NCBI RefSeq assembly: GCF_004166885.1
Contig: NZ_RCYU01000001.1
Span: 838,933 to 902,932 of the forward strand
DNA length: 64,000 bases
Reading direction: 5' to 3'
Source: Streptococcus sp. bf_0095
GTDB lineage: Bacteria; Bacillota; Bacilli; Lactobacillales; Streptococcaceae
Part shown: positions 47,043 through 56,607 of the stretch, piece after piece
How positions within the stretch are numbered: the stretch's first letter is position 1
Layout of the letters: each line of letters starts with the position of its first letter
Notes under the pieces: generated by a model
Told to the model about the DNA's origin: nothing
The model's database searches: none
The model's input: the letters and a program-made list of their open reading frames with translations, nothing else
Made by a program: the position numbers and the translations under genes

Positions 47043-48263
47043 TTAAATAATGCTATAAAACTCTAAATTTCCACGTTTTTTTACCAATCTGAAATAATCT
47101 TCATCAGATAAAATGGCAAGACCATCCTCATAGGAGGCAATCTTCTTCTCTGCTTCCTCATAAGTGGAGACAAAATCTTTCACATAAGACTGGCCTTCAA
47201 ACTGGCCATTCATCTTGGTATAGATAATGGCGAATTTTCCTGAACGATCCAGTTGAGACGGCCCATTGCTCTCATTAAGGGCAAAAGCAATCCGCTCTGC
47301 GATGCGTTTAATTACGGGAACGACCACACTATTTCCAGCCTGTTTATAAAGTTGGCCATTTGAAACACCTTCTGGGATTTTAAAGGATTTAGGATAGCCT
47401 TGGACATTGAAAGTTTCCTTTGGTGTTAACTTCCGAATCTCCCCACTGTCTGTCAGGATCAGAGGGACATTGTGCCCGCCAGTTCCCATATTAGCAGTTA
47501 AAGTAGGAACAACACCGTTTTTATTCTCCCGAACATATTGACGACGCCATTGGTAAACTGTATCTTGACTAGTCACTTCAAACTTCAACTGGTCGTAGAA
47601 ATTTTGCTTCCCTTCTCGATAATAGTAGGCCTCATCTGGCTTAGCACCAAAATCAATAACATCACTCAAAGTCGTTGTCAGCTTGATTTCCTCTGGGAAG
47701 TTAAACAAGTCGTAGGCTTCTTTGGTATCAAAACCAACAATGTAGATCCGCTCACGGTTTTGTGGGATATTTCCGTAGTCTTTCCCGTTGAGAACCTTCC
47801 ATTTGATGAAGTAGTTGTTCTCGGTCAAGGCTTCACGAATAACCTTAAAGGTATTCCCATGGTCATGACCGACCATGTTCTTGACATTTTCGATGAAAAT
47901 CGCACGAGGTTTACATCCCTCAATCATGCGAAGCAATTCGAAGAAAAGATCGCCACGATCATCATCAAAGCCCTTGCGATAACCCGCAATACTAAAGGCC
48001 TGGCAAGGGAATCCTCCCATAATCACATCCACGCGCTCAGCCGGAATATCCTCTGGCTGAACAGCGTGAATATCACGACCATCCAAATAGGTATCTGGAT
48101 AGTTTAACTGATAAGTCTGACGCGCATACTTATCAAACTCATTGGCATACACCACTCTGAACTCGTTGGTCTGTTCAAATCCCAACTCAATTCCCCCAAC
48201 ACCTGAGAAGAAAGCTGCAATATTGTACTTCTCAGGTCGGTTCGAACTTACAGAATTTGTCAT
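47043..48263 (-). CDS. DNA C5-cytosine methyltransferase (island copy 1)
   Basis: A 406-residue C5 methylase. Motif I FFSGVGGIELGF, catalytic C87 in GFPCQAFS, motif VI ENVKN (E125), motif VIII QNRERIYIVGF and motif X QAGNSVVVPV are all present. A C-terminal extension of about 80 residues (FAIIYTKMNGQFEGQ...) follows the core. It pairs best with the endonuclease gene downstream. Specificity unknown. It differs strongly from copy 2 at 50574. Confidence 0.93.
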   Translation of the reverse strand: MTNSVSSNRPEKYNIAAFFSGVGGIELGFEQTNEFRVVYANEFDKYARQTYQLNYPDTYLDGRDIHAVQPEDIPAERVDVIMGGFPCQAFSIAGYRKGFDDDRGDLFFELLRMIEGCKPRAIFIENVKNMVGHDHGNTFKVIREALTENNYFIKWKVLNGKDYGNIPQNRERIYIVGFDTKEAYDLFNFPEEIKLTTTLSDVIDFGAKPDEAYYYREGKQNFYDQLKFEVTSQDTVYQWRRQYVRENKNGVVPTLTANMGTGGHNVPLILTDSGEIRKLTPKETFNVQGYPKSFKIPEGVSNGQLYKQAGNSVVVPVIKRIAERIAFALNESNGPSQLDRSGKFAIIYTKMNGQFEGQSYVKDFVSTYEEAEKKIASYEDGLAILSDEDYFRLVKKRGNLEFYSII

Positions 48264-48291
48264 GTAGTAACCTGCTTTCTATTCCAAAATA

Positions 48292-48690
48292 TCAGCTTCC
48301 ATTACATGAAAGTAATAATACAATTAATAATAGGGGTAAATAAATCACTATTTCTGATACCGAGAATAATGAACTATAAAATTTAACAATATTTTTATAC
48401 TGTGTAACATTCATTGATAAATCAGATTCTTCCGTTACATTATCAATTATGTCGTTATACAGTTTTCTAAAAAGACGTTCCTGCCATAAATAATACGAAT
48501 CTAATAGCCAAAAAAATATGATTGGAATTAGATAAATAAATATATTATTTCTAAACTCATCATTTTGTAAAAAAACAAATAAGCCGACTAATATTGTGAT
48601 AGTCCATCCTTTAATGGCAAATGAATTTTGAGCCATACGAGAAATAGTTGACTGAACTATATCTATATGCTTTAATTTTGATTCTTTCAT
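48292..48690 (-). CDS. Small membrane protein beside the GHKL-TIR gene
   Basis: A 132-residue protein with about four hydrophobic stretches (26-41, 50-63, near 76-80 amphipathic, and 108-127). Notable strings are MAQNSFAIKGWTITI and FFWLLDSYYLWQERLFRKLYNDI. I recall similar membrane proteins beside defence genes but cannot confirm. The base composition is very AT-rich. It lies one base after the GHKL-TIR gene, so a shared job such as a membrane effector or anchor is inferred. Confidence 0.7.
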   Translation of the reverse strand: MKESKLKHIDIVQSTISRMAQNSFAIKGWTITILVGLFVFLQNDEFRNNIFIYLIPIIFFWLLDSYYLWQERLFRKLYNDIIDNVTEESDLSMNVTQYKNIVKFYSSLFSVSEIVIYLPLLLIVLLLSCNGS

Positions 48691-48691
48691 T

Positions 48692-50587
48692 TTATTTTTC
48701 CTCTAATAAAATACTTAATTTACTTTCAGAAATAATCTGGCCACCTAAATCTTCAAAATATGCTTTATTTGCTTCATAAGTTTTGCTCTCCTTATCATAC
48801 AATTCACATACTGTTCTAATTAATCCAAACAATACATGGAAATGATTTTCAGTTGTATAAACTTCATCTTGATTCGGAGAAATATAGACAGTTGGATATA
48901 CTTGATCTATATTTAAAGGCGCTTCTGGTTTTTCAGTTCCAGCTTTAATAATCCCATGTTCGGTTCTGACAATCCAACCAGCACCAATTTCTTGTAAAAC
49001 ACCAGGACTTTTACATGTTTTATTTGAGTAAATATATAATACGTATATTTGTTTCTGTGAGTAGCTTTGAATAAAGAATTCTCTAAGATAATCAAAAACA
49101 TTTGACCCATATGGTACGCCTGATCTATTCTCTGGATCACTTGTGTATATAATCTCATTATTTTTGAAACCATTTAATAAAAGTAAACCATATATGATAT
49201 TATTTAATTTTTGGTCACTTCTAGTATGACTTAATAATATTTTCCTTGTATCTTGATCTGTTGCAATTTTTTTAATACCCATCTCTGTTAAAACTTTATT
49301 AGCAACGTTTATATCTAAATTACCACTCTGTTTAACAGAATCTATGTAAGCAATGGTGGATTCTACACTTTCTTTAAGTTGTTTTTCCGCATCAATTTTT
49401 TTCTTTCTTTTACTTTCGTCACTGTTTTTTTTCTTTGCTTTGATAGCTTTTTCTTTCAATCGAAGTACTTGGGTAAGTATTTTTCCGGATTCTTCTATGA
49501 ACTTTTGATAGCGAATATCATCACTTTTGTATCCTTGCCTATTACTCAAAGCCATATCCGGTAACGAAGTTTCCTCAAACTCATCAACATATAATTGACC
49601 AACAACATATACTTCATTCAATCGATTCTGTCCAATTTCATTTAAAACATTAAATTGACCTAACTTCTCGTGAGAATATATTGCTAAAAAGTTGTCGGGG
49701 AAATCTGTTGACTCTTTAGCTTTTAAACCACGTGTTGTATGATACGTCCCAATCCATCCTTTGATTTTTAAAACTCTATCAACTTCTTCCCCATCTTTAT
49801 TTATTATTGAATAGGCGATTTCTCTCTCTTTTTCTTCCCGGAGATTTTCTTTTGCATATTTGGGAGCATCTTCTTTAAATTTATCTATAATATTGTATGT
49901 ATCATTGCCGATGATCAAAAGGGAATCCAAACTTGTTGCTAGCGAATCAACAAAACTATCAGCAACTAATGTTCTCTTATCTTTTCCCTTAATGTGGATA
50001 ATAAAAGGATTTTTCTTATCTGAACTCAATTGTGGGAAAAATTTAGATAAGTTTTTTTTCACAGTTATAGAAGTTGCTGGGATTTGAAATTCTGATTTTA
50101 GCATTTCAATTCTAGTTCCAGATACTGATATATTATTAAAATGTATATCAGTATCCTTAATTGGTAATAACTTACCATCTTTTGGAACACTTCTCGTTAA
50201 CGTAAAACCAGACAGCTCTCCATTAGATTTTGTCATTACTCTAACTTCACTTGAAATTGCTAGGGCCGCCAACTTTCCAATTCCTTTTCTGCCCATTTTA
50301 GGTCTCTTGAATTTTCTACTTTTTGATTCAGCTTCTGTATTTCTTGTTGATTTTGCGACTTCAAGATATTTATTAACTGTCTCTTCATAAGTCATACCAT
50401 GTCCATCATCTTCTATAATAATAGAGTCTCCAGATAGATCAAGCCATACATTTTCTGCATCAGCATCATAACTGTTTGCAATAAGTTCTGCTAATACATA
50501 ATAAATATTAGTATAAAGACTGGGTCCTAAAAGCTCCAAGATTTCAGGACTAATATGTATAGGGTACTCTTTGCTAGAATTCATCAA
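48692..50587 (-). CDS. GHKL ATPase with a C-terminal TIR-like domain
   Basis: A 631-residue protein. The N-terminal GHKL fold has E34/N38 in ELIANSYDA, DDGHG (60-64) and GRKGIGKL (99-106). The middle includes LPDMALSNRQGYKSDD (342-357) and a Lys-rich coil (376-405). Residues 448-540 read like a TIR or TIR-like fold: KILLSHTRSD start, IIYTSDPENRSGVPYG, and E533 in QEIGAGW where TIR NADases have their catalytic Glu. It resembles ATPase-linked restriction proteins (HgiDII/BbrUII type) in outline; this needs checking. Overlaps copy-2 methylase by 14 bases. Confidence 0.75.
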   Translation of the reverse strand: MMNSSKEYPIHISPEILELLGPSLYTNIYYVLAELIANSYDADAENVWLDLSGDSIIIEDDGHGMTYEETVNKYLEVAKSTRNTEAESKSRKFKRPKMGRKGIGKLAALAISSEVRVMTKSNGELSGFTLTRSVPKDGKLLPIKDTDIHFNNISVSGTRIEMLKSEFQIPATSITVKKNLSKFFPQLSSDKKNPFIIHIKGKDKRTLVADSFVDSLATSLDSLLIIGNDTYNIIDKFKEDAPKYAKENLREEKEREIAYSIINKDGEEVDRVLKIKGWIGTYHTTRGLKAKESTDFPDNFLAIYSHEKLGQFNVLNEIGQNRLNEVYVVGQLYVDEFEETSLPDMALSNRQGYKSDDIRYQKFIEESGKILTQVLRLKEKAIKAKKKNSDESKRKKKIDAEKQLKESVESTIAYIDSVKQSGNLDINVANKVLTEMGIKKIATDQDTRKILLSHTRSDQKLNNIIYGLLLLNGFKNNEIIYTSDPENRSGVPYGSNVFDYLREFFIQSYSQKQIYVLYIYSNKTCKSPGVLQEIGAGWIVRTEHGIIKAGTEKPEAPLNIDQVYPTVYISPNQDEVYTTENHFHVLFGLIRTVCELYDKESKTYEANKAYFEDLGGQIISESKLSILLEEK

Positions 50588-51632
50588 GTTCCTCCAAATG
50601 GTTTATAATACTTTTACCAATGATCTCACCTAATTTAGGTGGCACTGCATTTCCAATTTGTAACGCTACTTGGGATATTGGGTAATTCCTACTCTGTTTA
50701 GGGTCAACAAACTCATAATTTAATGGAAATGTCTGCAAAAGTGCCCCTTCACGTAGACTTAAAGCTCTATCTTGTTCTGGATGACCAAACCTACCATTAC
50801 CGATTCCAGGGAACTGAGTTGTAATAGTATTAGCAGGCTTGTCCCATTCCAATCGACCATAAACTGACCCAAACGATTTCCCACTGTCTTTTTTATATGC
50901 TTCCAAAAGAAGGTCGTCATCCCAATCTCTCCAAGTCCCTCCTGGTTTAGATTGTCTTATTCTTTTTAAGTTTAAGTCTGATAAATTTCTACTTCTATGT
51001 AGTGGATCATTTTCATAAATTTCTCCCGCTCTTATTTTAGGTAGTTTCCCTATAGCATCTCTAAGAGTAGGGTGAGTATCTGAATTGAACTCTGGTTCAA
51101 TTAACGAAATATCTTCGAATTTTGACGCAAGTAAAAGTAGCCGTTTTCTTGTTTGAGGCACTCCGTAATCCGGAGCATATACCACCTTGTAAGTGACCTT
51201 GTAGCCATTCTTTTCTAATAAAGTAAGAAAACGATGAAATACTTCTCTTTTTTGCATCTGAGGAACATTTTCCATTGATACAATATCTGGTTTTACAAGT
51301 TCAACTTGTCTACCAAAACAATCCAAAAGGTCTATCTTCTTTTTTGTGTTTTCATTATTCTGATATTTATGGCTGTACGTTGAAAATGGTTGACAAGGAG
51401 CACAACCAATCAATACTTTTATATCAGTATCTGACGGATACAATCCCAAAATTTCGTCATCTTCAATTTCCTTTATATCTTTTAAAATAAATTTAGCATC
51501 ATTATTGTACTCGTAGGCAAATTTACTTTTTTCATCAATATCATACCCAGCTACAACATTGATACCCGCCTGCTGAATACCGTACGTTAGACCGCCTACA
51601 CCACAAAATAAATCAACTGCATTTATTTTCAT
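50574..51632 (-). CDS. DNA C5-cytosine methyltransferase (island copy 2)
   Basis: A 352-residue C5 methylase. Motif I DLFCGVGGLTYGI, catalytic C80 in GCAPCQPFS, E121 in SMENVPQM, motif VIII PQTRKRLLLLAS and motif X QIGNAVPPKLG. It is first in an apparent unit with the GHKL-TIR gene (14-base overlap) and the membrane protein. The target-recognition region is different from copy 1, so two different sites are probably methylated. AT-rich relative to the flanking valS. Confidence 0.93.
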   Translation of the reverse strand: MKINAVDLFCGVGGLTYGIQQAGINVVAGYDIDEKSKFAYEYNNDAKFILKDIKEIEDDEILGLYPSDTDIKVLIGCAPCQPFSTYSHKYQNNENTKKKIDLLDCFGRQVELVKPDIVSMENVPQMQKREVFHRFLTLLEKNGYKVTYKVVYAPDYGVPQTRKRLLLLASKFEDISLIEPEFNSDTHPTLRDAIGKLPKIRAGEIYENDPLHRSRNLSDLNLKRIRQSKPGGTWRDWDDDLLLEAYKKDSGKSFGSVYGRLEWDKPANTITTQFPGIGNGRFGHPEQDRALSLREGALLQTFPLNYEFVDPKQSRNYPISQVALQIGNAVPPKLGEIIGKSIINHLEELDEF

Positions 51633-51666
51633 ACCGGCCTCCTATTACTTTTCGTTTTTACCTTTC

Positions 51667-51675
51667 ATTCTACCA
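51667..51675 (-). promoter_or_regulatory. Extended -10 promoter of the defence island operon
   Basis: On the minus strand TGG followed by TAGAAT, about 35 bases before the copy-2 methylase, with TAGGAGG ribosome site. It begins right after the valS terminator. Confidence 0.55.
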
Positions 51676-51683
51676 TAAATCAA

Positions 51684-51725
51684 CTAAAAAAGCAGATGCT
51701 GATATTAATTTTCAGAATCTGCTTA
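51684..51725 (-). terminator. Intrinsic terminator of valS
   Basis: On the minus strand AAGCAGATTCTGA pairs with TCAGCATCTGCTT, followed by TTTT. Confidence 0.88.
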
Positions 51726-51734
51726 AAGTTTTTT

Positions 51735-54386
51735 TTATTTAACTAACTTCTTCATCTCATCAATACGTGCGACGGTCGCATCGTATTTCGCTTGGTAGTC
51801 GGCTTGTTTATCGCGTTCTTTTTGGACGACTTCTGGTTTGGCATTGGCTACGAAGCGTTCGTTAGAAAGCTTCTTACCGACCATGTCCAGTTCTTTTTGC
51901 CATTTAGCGAGTTCCTTGTCGAGACGAGCGAGTTCTTCTTCGACATTGAGGAGGTCTGCTAGTGGCAAGTAGATTTCTGCTCCTGTGATGACACTTGACA
52001 TAGCGAGTTCAGGTGCAGGGATGTTTGATGCGATTTCCAAGTGTTCTGGATTTGTGAAGCGTTTGATGTAGTTGACATTGCTGTTAAAGAAGGCTTCCAA
52101 GTCGCTGTCGCTTGTCTTAACAAGAATCGTGATAGACTTGCTTGGAGCAACGTTTACTTCCGCACGCGCATTCCGAACAGCACGGATCAAGTCTTTGAGG
52201 CTTTCCACACCTGTGTGAGCAGCAAGATCTTCAAAGGCTGGGTTGACAGTTGGGTATTCTGCTGTAACGATCGAACCTTCTGAGATTTGCCCAAAGATTT
52301 CCTCTGTCACGAATGGCATGATTGGGTGAAGAAGACGAAGGATCTTGTCCAATGTGTAAAGGAGAACAGAACGTGTGATAACTTTCTCTTCTTCGTTATC
52401 GCTATAAAGGACTTCCTTAGTCAACTCAACGTACCAATCCGCAAACTCGTCCCAGATGAAGTTATAGAGGATGTGTCCAGCAACACCAAATTCAAACTTA
52501 TCAAAGTTGGCCGTTGCTTTGCCGATCGTTTCATTGAGATTGTGGAGAATCCAGCGGTCTGTGACGTTTCCAGCTTCTTTGTTGACAACTTTTTCGACAT
52601 TGGCCGTTGCTTGCTCAAGGGTCAAGCCTTCATTGTTCATGAGGATGTAGCGAGAGATGTTCCAGATCTTGTTAATGAAGTTCCAAGACGCATCCATTTT
52701 CTCGTAAGAGAAGCGCACGTCTTGCCCTGGCGCAGAACCGTTTGACAGGAACCAACGAAGGGCATCAGCACCGTATTTCTCAATAACATCCATTGGGTCA
52801 ATCCCGTTCCCGAGAGATTTAGACATCTTGCGTCCTTGCTCGTCACGAATAAGACCGTGAATCAGGACGTTTTGGAATGGCTGACGACCCGTGAATTCCA
52901 AAGATTGGAAGATCATACGAGACACCCAGAAAAAGATGATGTCGTAACCTGTTACCAAGGTTGAAGTTGGGAAGTACCGTTTGAAGTCTTCTGAGTCCAC
53001 ATCCGGCCAGCCCATAGTTGAGAATGGCCAAAGGGCAGAACTGAACCAAGTATCCAAGACGTCTTCGTCCTGAGTCCATCCGTCGCCTTCTGGAGCTTCT
53101 TCACCGACGTACATTTCACCCTCAGCATTGTACCAAGCTGGGATTTGGTGACCCCACCAGAGCTGACGAGAGATGACCCAGTCGTGGACGTTTTCCATCC
53201 ATTGAAGGAAGGTATCGTTGAAACGAGGTGGGTAGAATTCGACCTTGTCCTCTGTGTCTTGGTTGGCAATAGCATTTTGAGCCAATTGGTCCATCTTAAC
53301 GAACCATTGCGTTGACAAGCGTGGCTCAACCACTACACCTGTACGCTCTGAGTGACCAACACTGTGGACACGTTTTTCGATTTTAACAAGGACACCGATT
53401 TCTTCCAACTTGGCAACGACTGCCTTACGAGCTTCAAAACGGTCCATGCCTGCAAATTCAAAGGCCAAGTCATTCATGGTTCCATCGTCGTTCATAACGT
53501 TGACTTGTGGCAAATTGTGACGTTGACCAACCAAGAAGTCGTTTGGATCGTGGGCAGGTGTGATTTTCACAACACCCGTACCAAATTCAGGATCTGCGTG
53601 CTCGTCTCCAACGATTGGGATGAGTTTGTTAGCGATTGGAAGAACGACATGTTTACCAATCAAATCCTTGTAGCGTGGATCTTCTGGATTGACCGCAACG
53701 GCCACGTCTCCAAACATAGTCTCAGGACGAGTGGTTGCCACTTCAAGGGCGCGTGAGCCATCTTCCAGCATGTAGTTCATGTGGTAGAAGGCACCTTCGA
53801 CATCCTTGTGAATCACCTCGATATCAGAAAGGGCTGTGCGAGCTGCTGGATCCCAGTTGATGATAAACTCACCACGGTAGATCCAACCTTTCTTGTAAAG
53901 GTCGACAAAGACCTTACGAACGGCTTTTGACAAACCTTCGTCAAGAGTGAAACGCTCACGAGAGTAGTCTACAGAGAGCCCCATCTTGCCCCATTGTTCC
54001 TTGATAGTAGTGGCATATTCGTCTTTCCATTCCCAAACTTTGTCGAGGAATTTCTCACGACCCAGGTCGTAACGGGTAATGCCCTCACCACGCAAGCGCT
54101 CCTCAACCTTAGCCTGAGTCGCAATCCCCGCGTGGTCCATCCCTGGAAGCCAAAGCGTATCAAAACCTTGCATGCGTTTTTGACGGATGATGATATCCTG
54201 TAAAGTCGTATCCCAAGCGTGACCAAGGTGGAGTTTACCTGTAACGTTTGGAGGTGGAATCACGATTGAATAAGGCTTAGCCTTTTGATCGCCTGAAGGC
54301 TTGAAAACATCCGCATCAAGCCATTTTTGGTAACGACCAGCCTCAACCTCGGCTGGATTGTATTTAGGTGAAAGTTCTTTAGACAT
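51735..54386 (-). CDS. valS: Valyl-tRNA synthetase
   Basis: An 883-residue class I synthetase. HIGH reads HLGH (53-56), KMSKS is in [14 protein letters not shown], the editing domain lies between, and a C-terminal coiled coil ends the protein. AGGAG lies ahead of the ATG. There is no T-box directly upstream; the valine T-box lies 2 kb away, ahead of the acetyltransferase gene, with the DUF3800-like gene in between. Confidence 0.98.
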   Translation of the reverse strand: MSKELSPKYNPAEVEAGRYQKWLDADVFKPSGDQKAKPYSIVIPPPNVTGKLHLGHAWDTTLQDIIIRQKRMQGFDTLWLPGMDHAGIATQAKVEERLRGEGITRYDLGREKFLDKVWEWKDEYATTIKEQWGKMGLSVDYSRERFTLDEGLSKAVRKVFVDLYKKGWIYRGEFIINWDPAARTALSDIEVIHKDVEGAFYHMNYMLEDGSRALEVATTRPETMFGDVAVAVNPEDPRYKDLIGKHVVLPIANKLIPIVGDEHADPEFGTGVVKITPAHDPNDFLVGQRHNLPQVNVMNDDGTMNDLAFEFAGMDRFEARKAVVAKLEEIGVLVKIEKRVHSVGHSERTGVVVEPRLSTQWFVKMDQLAQNAIANQDTEDKVEFYPPRFNDTFLQWMENVHDWVISRQLWWGHQIPAWYNAEGEMYVGEEAPEGDGWTQDEDVLDTWFSSALWPFSTMGWPDVDSEDFKRYFPTSTLVTGYDIIFFWVSRMIFQSLEFTGRQPFQNVLIHGLIRDEQGRKMSKSLGNGIDPMDVIEKYGADALRWFLSNGSAPGQDVRFSYEKMDASWNFINKIWNISRYILMNNEGLTLEQATANVEKVVNKEAGNVTDRWILHNLNETIGKATANFDKFEFGVAGHILYNFIWDEFADWYVELTKEVLYSDNEEEKVITRSVLLYTLDKILRLLHPIMPFVTEEIFGQISEGSIVTAEYPTVNPAFEDLAAHTGVESLKDLIRAVRNARAEVNVAPSKSITILVKTSDSDLEAFFNSNVNYIKRFTNPEHLEIASNIPAPELAMSSVITGAEIYLPLADLLNVEEELARLDKELAKWQKELDMVGKKLSNERFVANAKPEVVQKERDKQADYQAKYDATVARIDEMKKLVK

Positions 54387-54404
54387 GTGTGTTCTCCTAT
54401 CTTT

Positions 54405-55736
54405 TTATAACGGCCTAACTAGACCTTCTTCTATTCCTTTTTTTAAACTGCTAAAACAAACTCTTGTCATTGCTTCAGATTCCATTCCTTCAGAATATTT
54501 TTCTTCAGATTTCTTAGCAAAATTACGAAAATACCTCTCAACATGGTCACTTAAATAAACTGATTTATACTGCTCAAAATTATCAAACGAAGCAATGTAA
54601 CCAATATAAACTTGAATTAACAAAGATTCGTCAAAATAAGCATCATTAACAAAATGATAATTTGTTTTTTTATCTAAAAGAAATTTATTCAACTCTGTAA
54701 TTAAGTTATATTGTTGTTCATTTAAATCAAAATATTTCTCATTTAATAATACCCTCTTATCAGGTTTATTAAAATCATACCTAGTGTTTGCTGTTATTTG
54801 TGAAACCAACTTTCCAATCAAAACAACAATCATATCTGTTATTTGTAATCCGACATAGTCTCTAGAATTACAAGACTCTTCAATTTTATTAATTTTTAAA
54901 CGACTAAATATGTCACTAGGTATTCCTTCATCTAAGAAAAGGATCCATTCAATGTTATCATCAGGATATCTTTGCTCGGTCACCCACAAATCAAATGCCC
55001 ACTTTACCTTATTCCAATCGAAAGATAGTTTTAAGTCCGGTTCAAACAACTTAATTTTATGGTCATTAATTACCCTATCCATTGAAATAATGAGTTGTTG
55101 GTAAATAACTAATTGCCGAGCCATCCTCATATTTCCTTGATTATTATTAATTATCCTATTCAAATCCTGCTTTATTAGTTTCAACAAAGGTCTTGTTGGC
55201 AATGTTTTATCCAATAAAGCTTCAATAACTTTTCTTGAAGCCTCAATTTCAGCATATTTGGTTAAAACATATTTAGCAATAAACGGTGAAAAATCTGTCT
55301 CTTCATCTAAAAAATAAAAGAAGTTAGTTAATCTTGATGAGGTAATAATTGACATTTTGCTAATCATAAACAATAAATTATCAACTTCGAATTTATTTAG
55401 CATCTTAAAGATGGCTAAATAAAACTGAACTTCATTATTTTTCATAGAAGCAATTCCATACTCAAAGTTTGATTTCAACAAATCTAAACCTTTAAGTTCT
55501 TTATTCTTATTTTTTAATGATTGCCAAAGTTGTTTTCTGCTTGATAAATAAGTTTCAACAATTTGATTATACTCCTGTTCAATTAATTCATAGACTACTT
55601 TATCAATTTGAATCACATTAGCAACATAGGAATGCATATTATCGTTAGCATAAGATAATTTATTTTGTTTATCAAATGGCTGTGTAATTTTAAAAGAATT
55701 TTGTGGACCTTTTTCGTCCATAAATAGATAATTCAT
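54405..55736 (-). CDS. DUF3800-like protein inserted between GNAT and valS
   Basis: A 443-residue protein. The opening MNYLFMDEKGP is like the DUF3800 start (RNase H-like fold, first acidic pair), and DYVGLQITDMIVVLIGKL near residue 292-309 looks like the final Asp motif of that family. A long helical insertion lies between. The gene is clearly more AT-rich than its neighbours. It sits 46 bases after GNAT and 18 bases before valS, within the T-box-controlled unit. DUF3800 genes often occur in defence loci; a role here is inferred only. Confidence 0.65.
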   Translation of the reverse strand: MNYLFMDEKGPQNSFKITQPFDKQNKLSYANDNMHSYVANVIQIDKVVYELIEQEYNQIVETYLSSRKQLWQSLKNKNKELKGLDLLKSNFEYGIASMKNNEVQFYLAIFKMLNKFEVDNLLFMISKMSIITSSRLTNFFYFLDEETDFSPFIAKYVLTKYAEIEASRKVIEALLDKTLPTRPLLKLIKQDLNRIINNNQGNMRMARQLVIYQQLIISMDRVINDHKIKLFEPDLKLSFDWNKVKWAFDLWVTEQRYPDDNIEWILFLDEGIPSDIFSRLKINKIEESCNSRDYVGLQITDMIVVLIGKLVSQITANTRYDFNKPDKRVLLNEKYFDLNEQQYNLITELNKFLLDKKTNYHFVNDAYFDESLLIQVYIGYIASFDNFEQYKSVYLSDHVERYFRNFAKKSEEKYSEGMESEAMTRVCFSSLKKGIEEGLVRPL

Positions 55737-55782
55737 TCTCTCTCTTTTTTCCTCAACTGTTCGATTTTCTCAAACAGTTCAA

Positions 55783-56349
55783 CTAACAGTTTAAACTCTC
55801 CCACTCACTCTTCAGCAAGCCATACCTCAAATCATCACAGCGATTGCCCTGAGCATCTTTGCGGTCTCGGATACAAGCTTCAAGGGTAAAGCCAAGCTTC
55901 TCGGCAACTCGTTGACTTTGGACATTGTAACCAAAGCAGACCAGTTCTATCTTGTGAAGATCCAGTTCTTTGAAAGCTAGATCAATCAAAGCACGCGCCG
56001 CTTCGGGCACATAACCTCGTCCCCAATAGTCTGGGTGCAAGGTATAGCCAATCTCCAACACATCGTCTTCGTGGCGGTGATTGAAATCGACTGAGCCTAT
56101 GATTTTATCCGTCCCTTTGACTACAATGCCGTAACCCGCTGGGAGATTATCCTTTTGGTTACGCTCAGGAAGGATATGCTCTAGGTAATAAATCTCATCT
56201 TCCAAGGTTTTGACGGGTGGAAAGCCTGCTGGGTAAGAAACTTCTGGGAGACTAGCGTAGGCATAGATATCCTCGGCATCCGCTACGGTACGGACTCGCA
56301 AGACCAGTCGCTCGGTCTCTATTTGTCCTGGTAACTCTACTCTTGTCAT
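55783..56349 (-). CDS. GNAT family N-acetyltransferase, RimJ type
   Basis: A 188-residue protein with the RimJ/RimL pattern: TERLVLRVRTVADAEDIYAYAS, then EIGYTLHPDYWGRGYVPEAARALI (acetyl-CoA loop) and a C-terminal LGFTLEACIRDR. The longer frame starting at 56451 runs through the T-box terminator and is not real. The ATG at 56349 has a GAGGG site. It is first in a valine T-box unit with valS. Confidence 0.88.
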   Translation of the reverse strand: MTRVELPGQIETERLVLRVRTVADAEDIYAYASLPEVSYPAGFPPVKTLEDEIYYLEHILPERNQKDNLPAGYGIVVKGTDKIIGSVDFNHRHEDDVLEIGYTLHPDYWGRGYVPEAARALIDLAFKELDLHKIELVCFGYNVQSQRVAEKLGFTLEACIRDRKDAQGNRCDDLRYGLLKSEWESLNC

Positions 56350-56367
56350 CTTCTTCCCTCGCTTTCT

Positions 56368-56556
56368 ACAAAAAATCGCCCCTGTCATCAATCTGACAGG
56401 GACGAATGTGTTTAATCCGCGGTACCACCCAATTTCGGGCAAGGCCCGCAACTTTGTTTATTTCATTTTCATCCATTAGCAACCAGTTTTGACACATTTG
56501 TGGACTTCTCAGCACCGCCACTTTCTGTAAAATGTGGGATTCAAAACACCTCTAAC
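56368..56556 (-). promoter_or_regulatory. T-box leader of the GNAT-valS unit (Val, GTG specifier)
   Basis: On the minus strand the T-box core GGGTGGTACCGCGG is followed by a terminator (CCCTGTCA/TGACAGGG, T run, 56370-56404). Stem I includes GTTTTGA/TCAAAAC, and GTG, a valine codon, sits one base before the 3' arm core, the same spacing as in the ileS and trpB leaders here. Confidence 0.88.
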
Positions 56557-56562
56557 AGCTTC

Positions 56563-56591
56563 ATTTTATCAAGTTTTCCTGGAAATAGCAA
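56563..56591 (-). promoter_or_regulatory. Promoter of the valine T-box transcript
   Basis: On the minus strand TTGCTA (56586-56591), 17-base spacer ending in TGA, TAAAAT (56563-56568). Confidence 0.75.
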
Positions 56592-56607
56592 GAAATCACA
56601 AAAGCAA

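Noticed and set aside
56350..56451. Upstream extension of the RimJ-type acetyltransferase
   Set aside because: It translates the T-box terminator; the ATG at 56349 matches the family.
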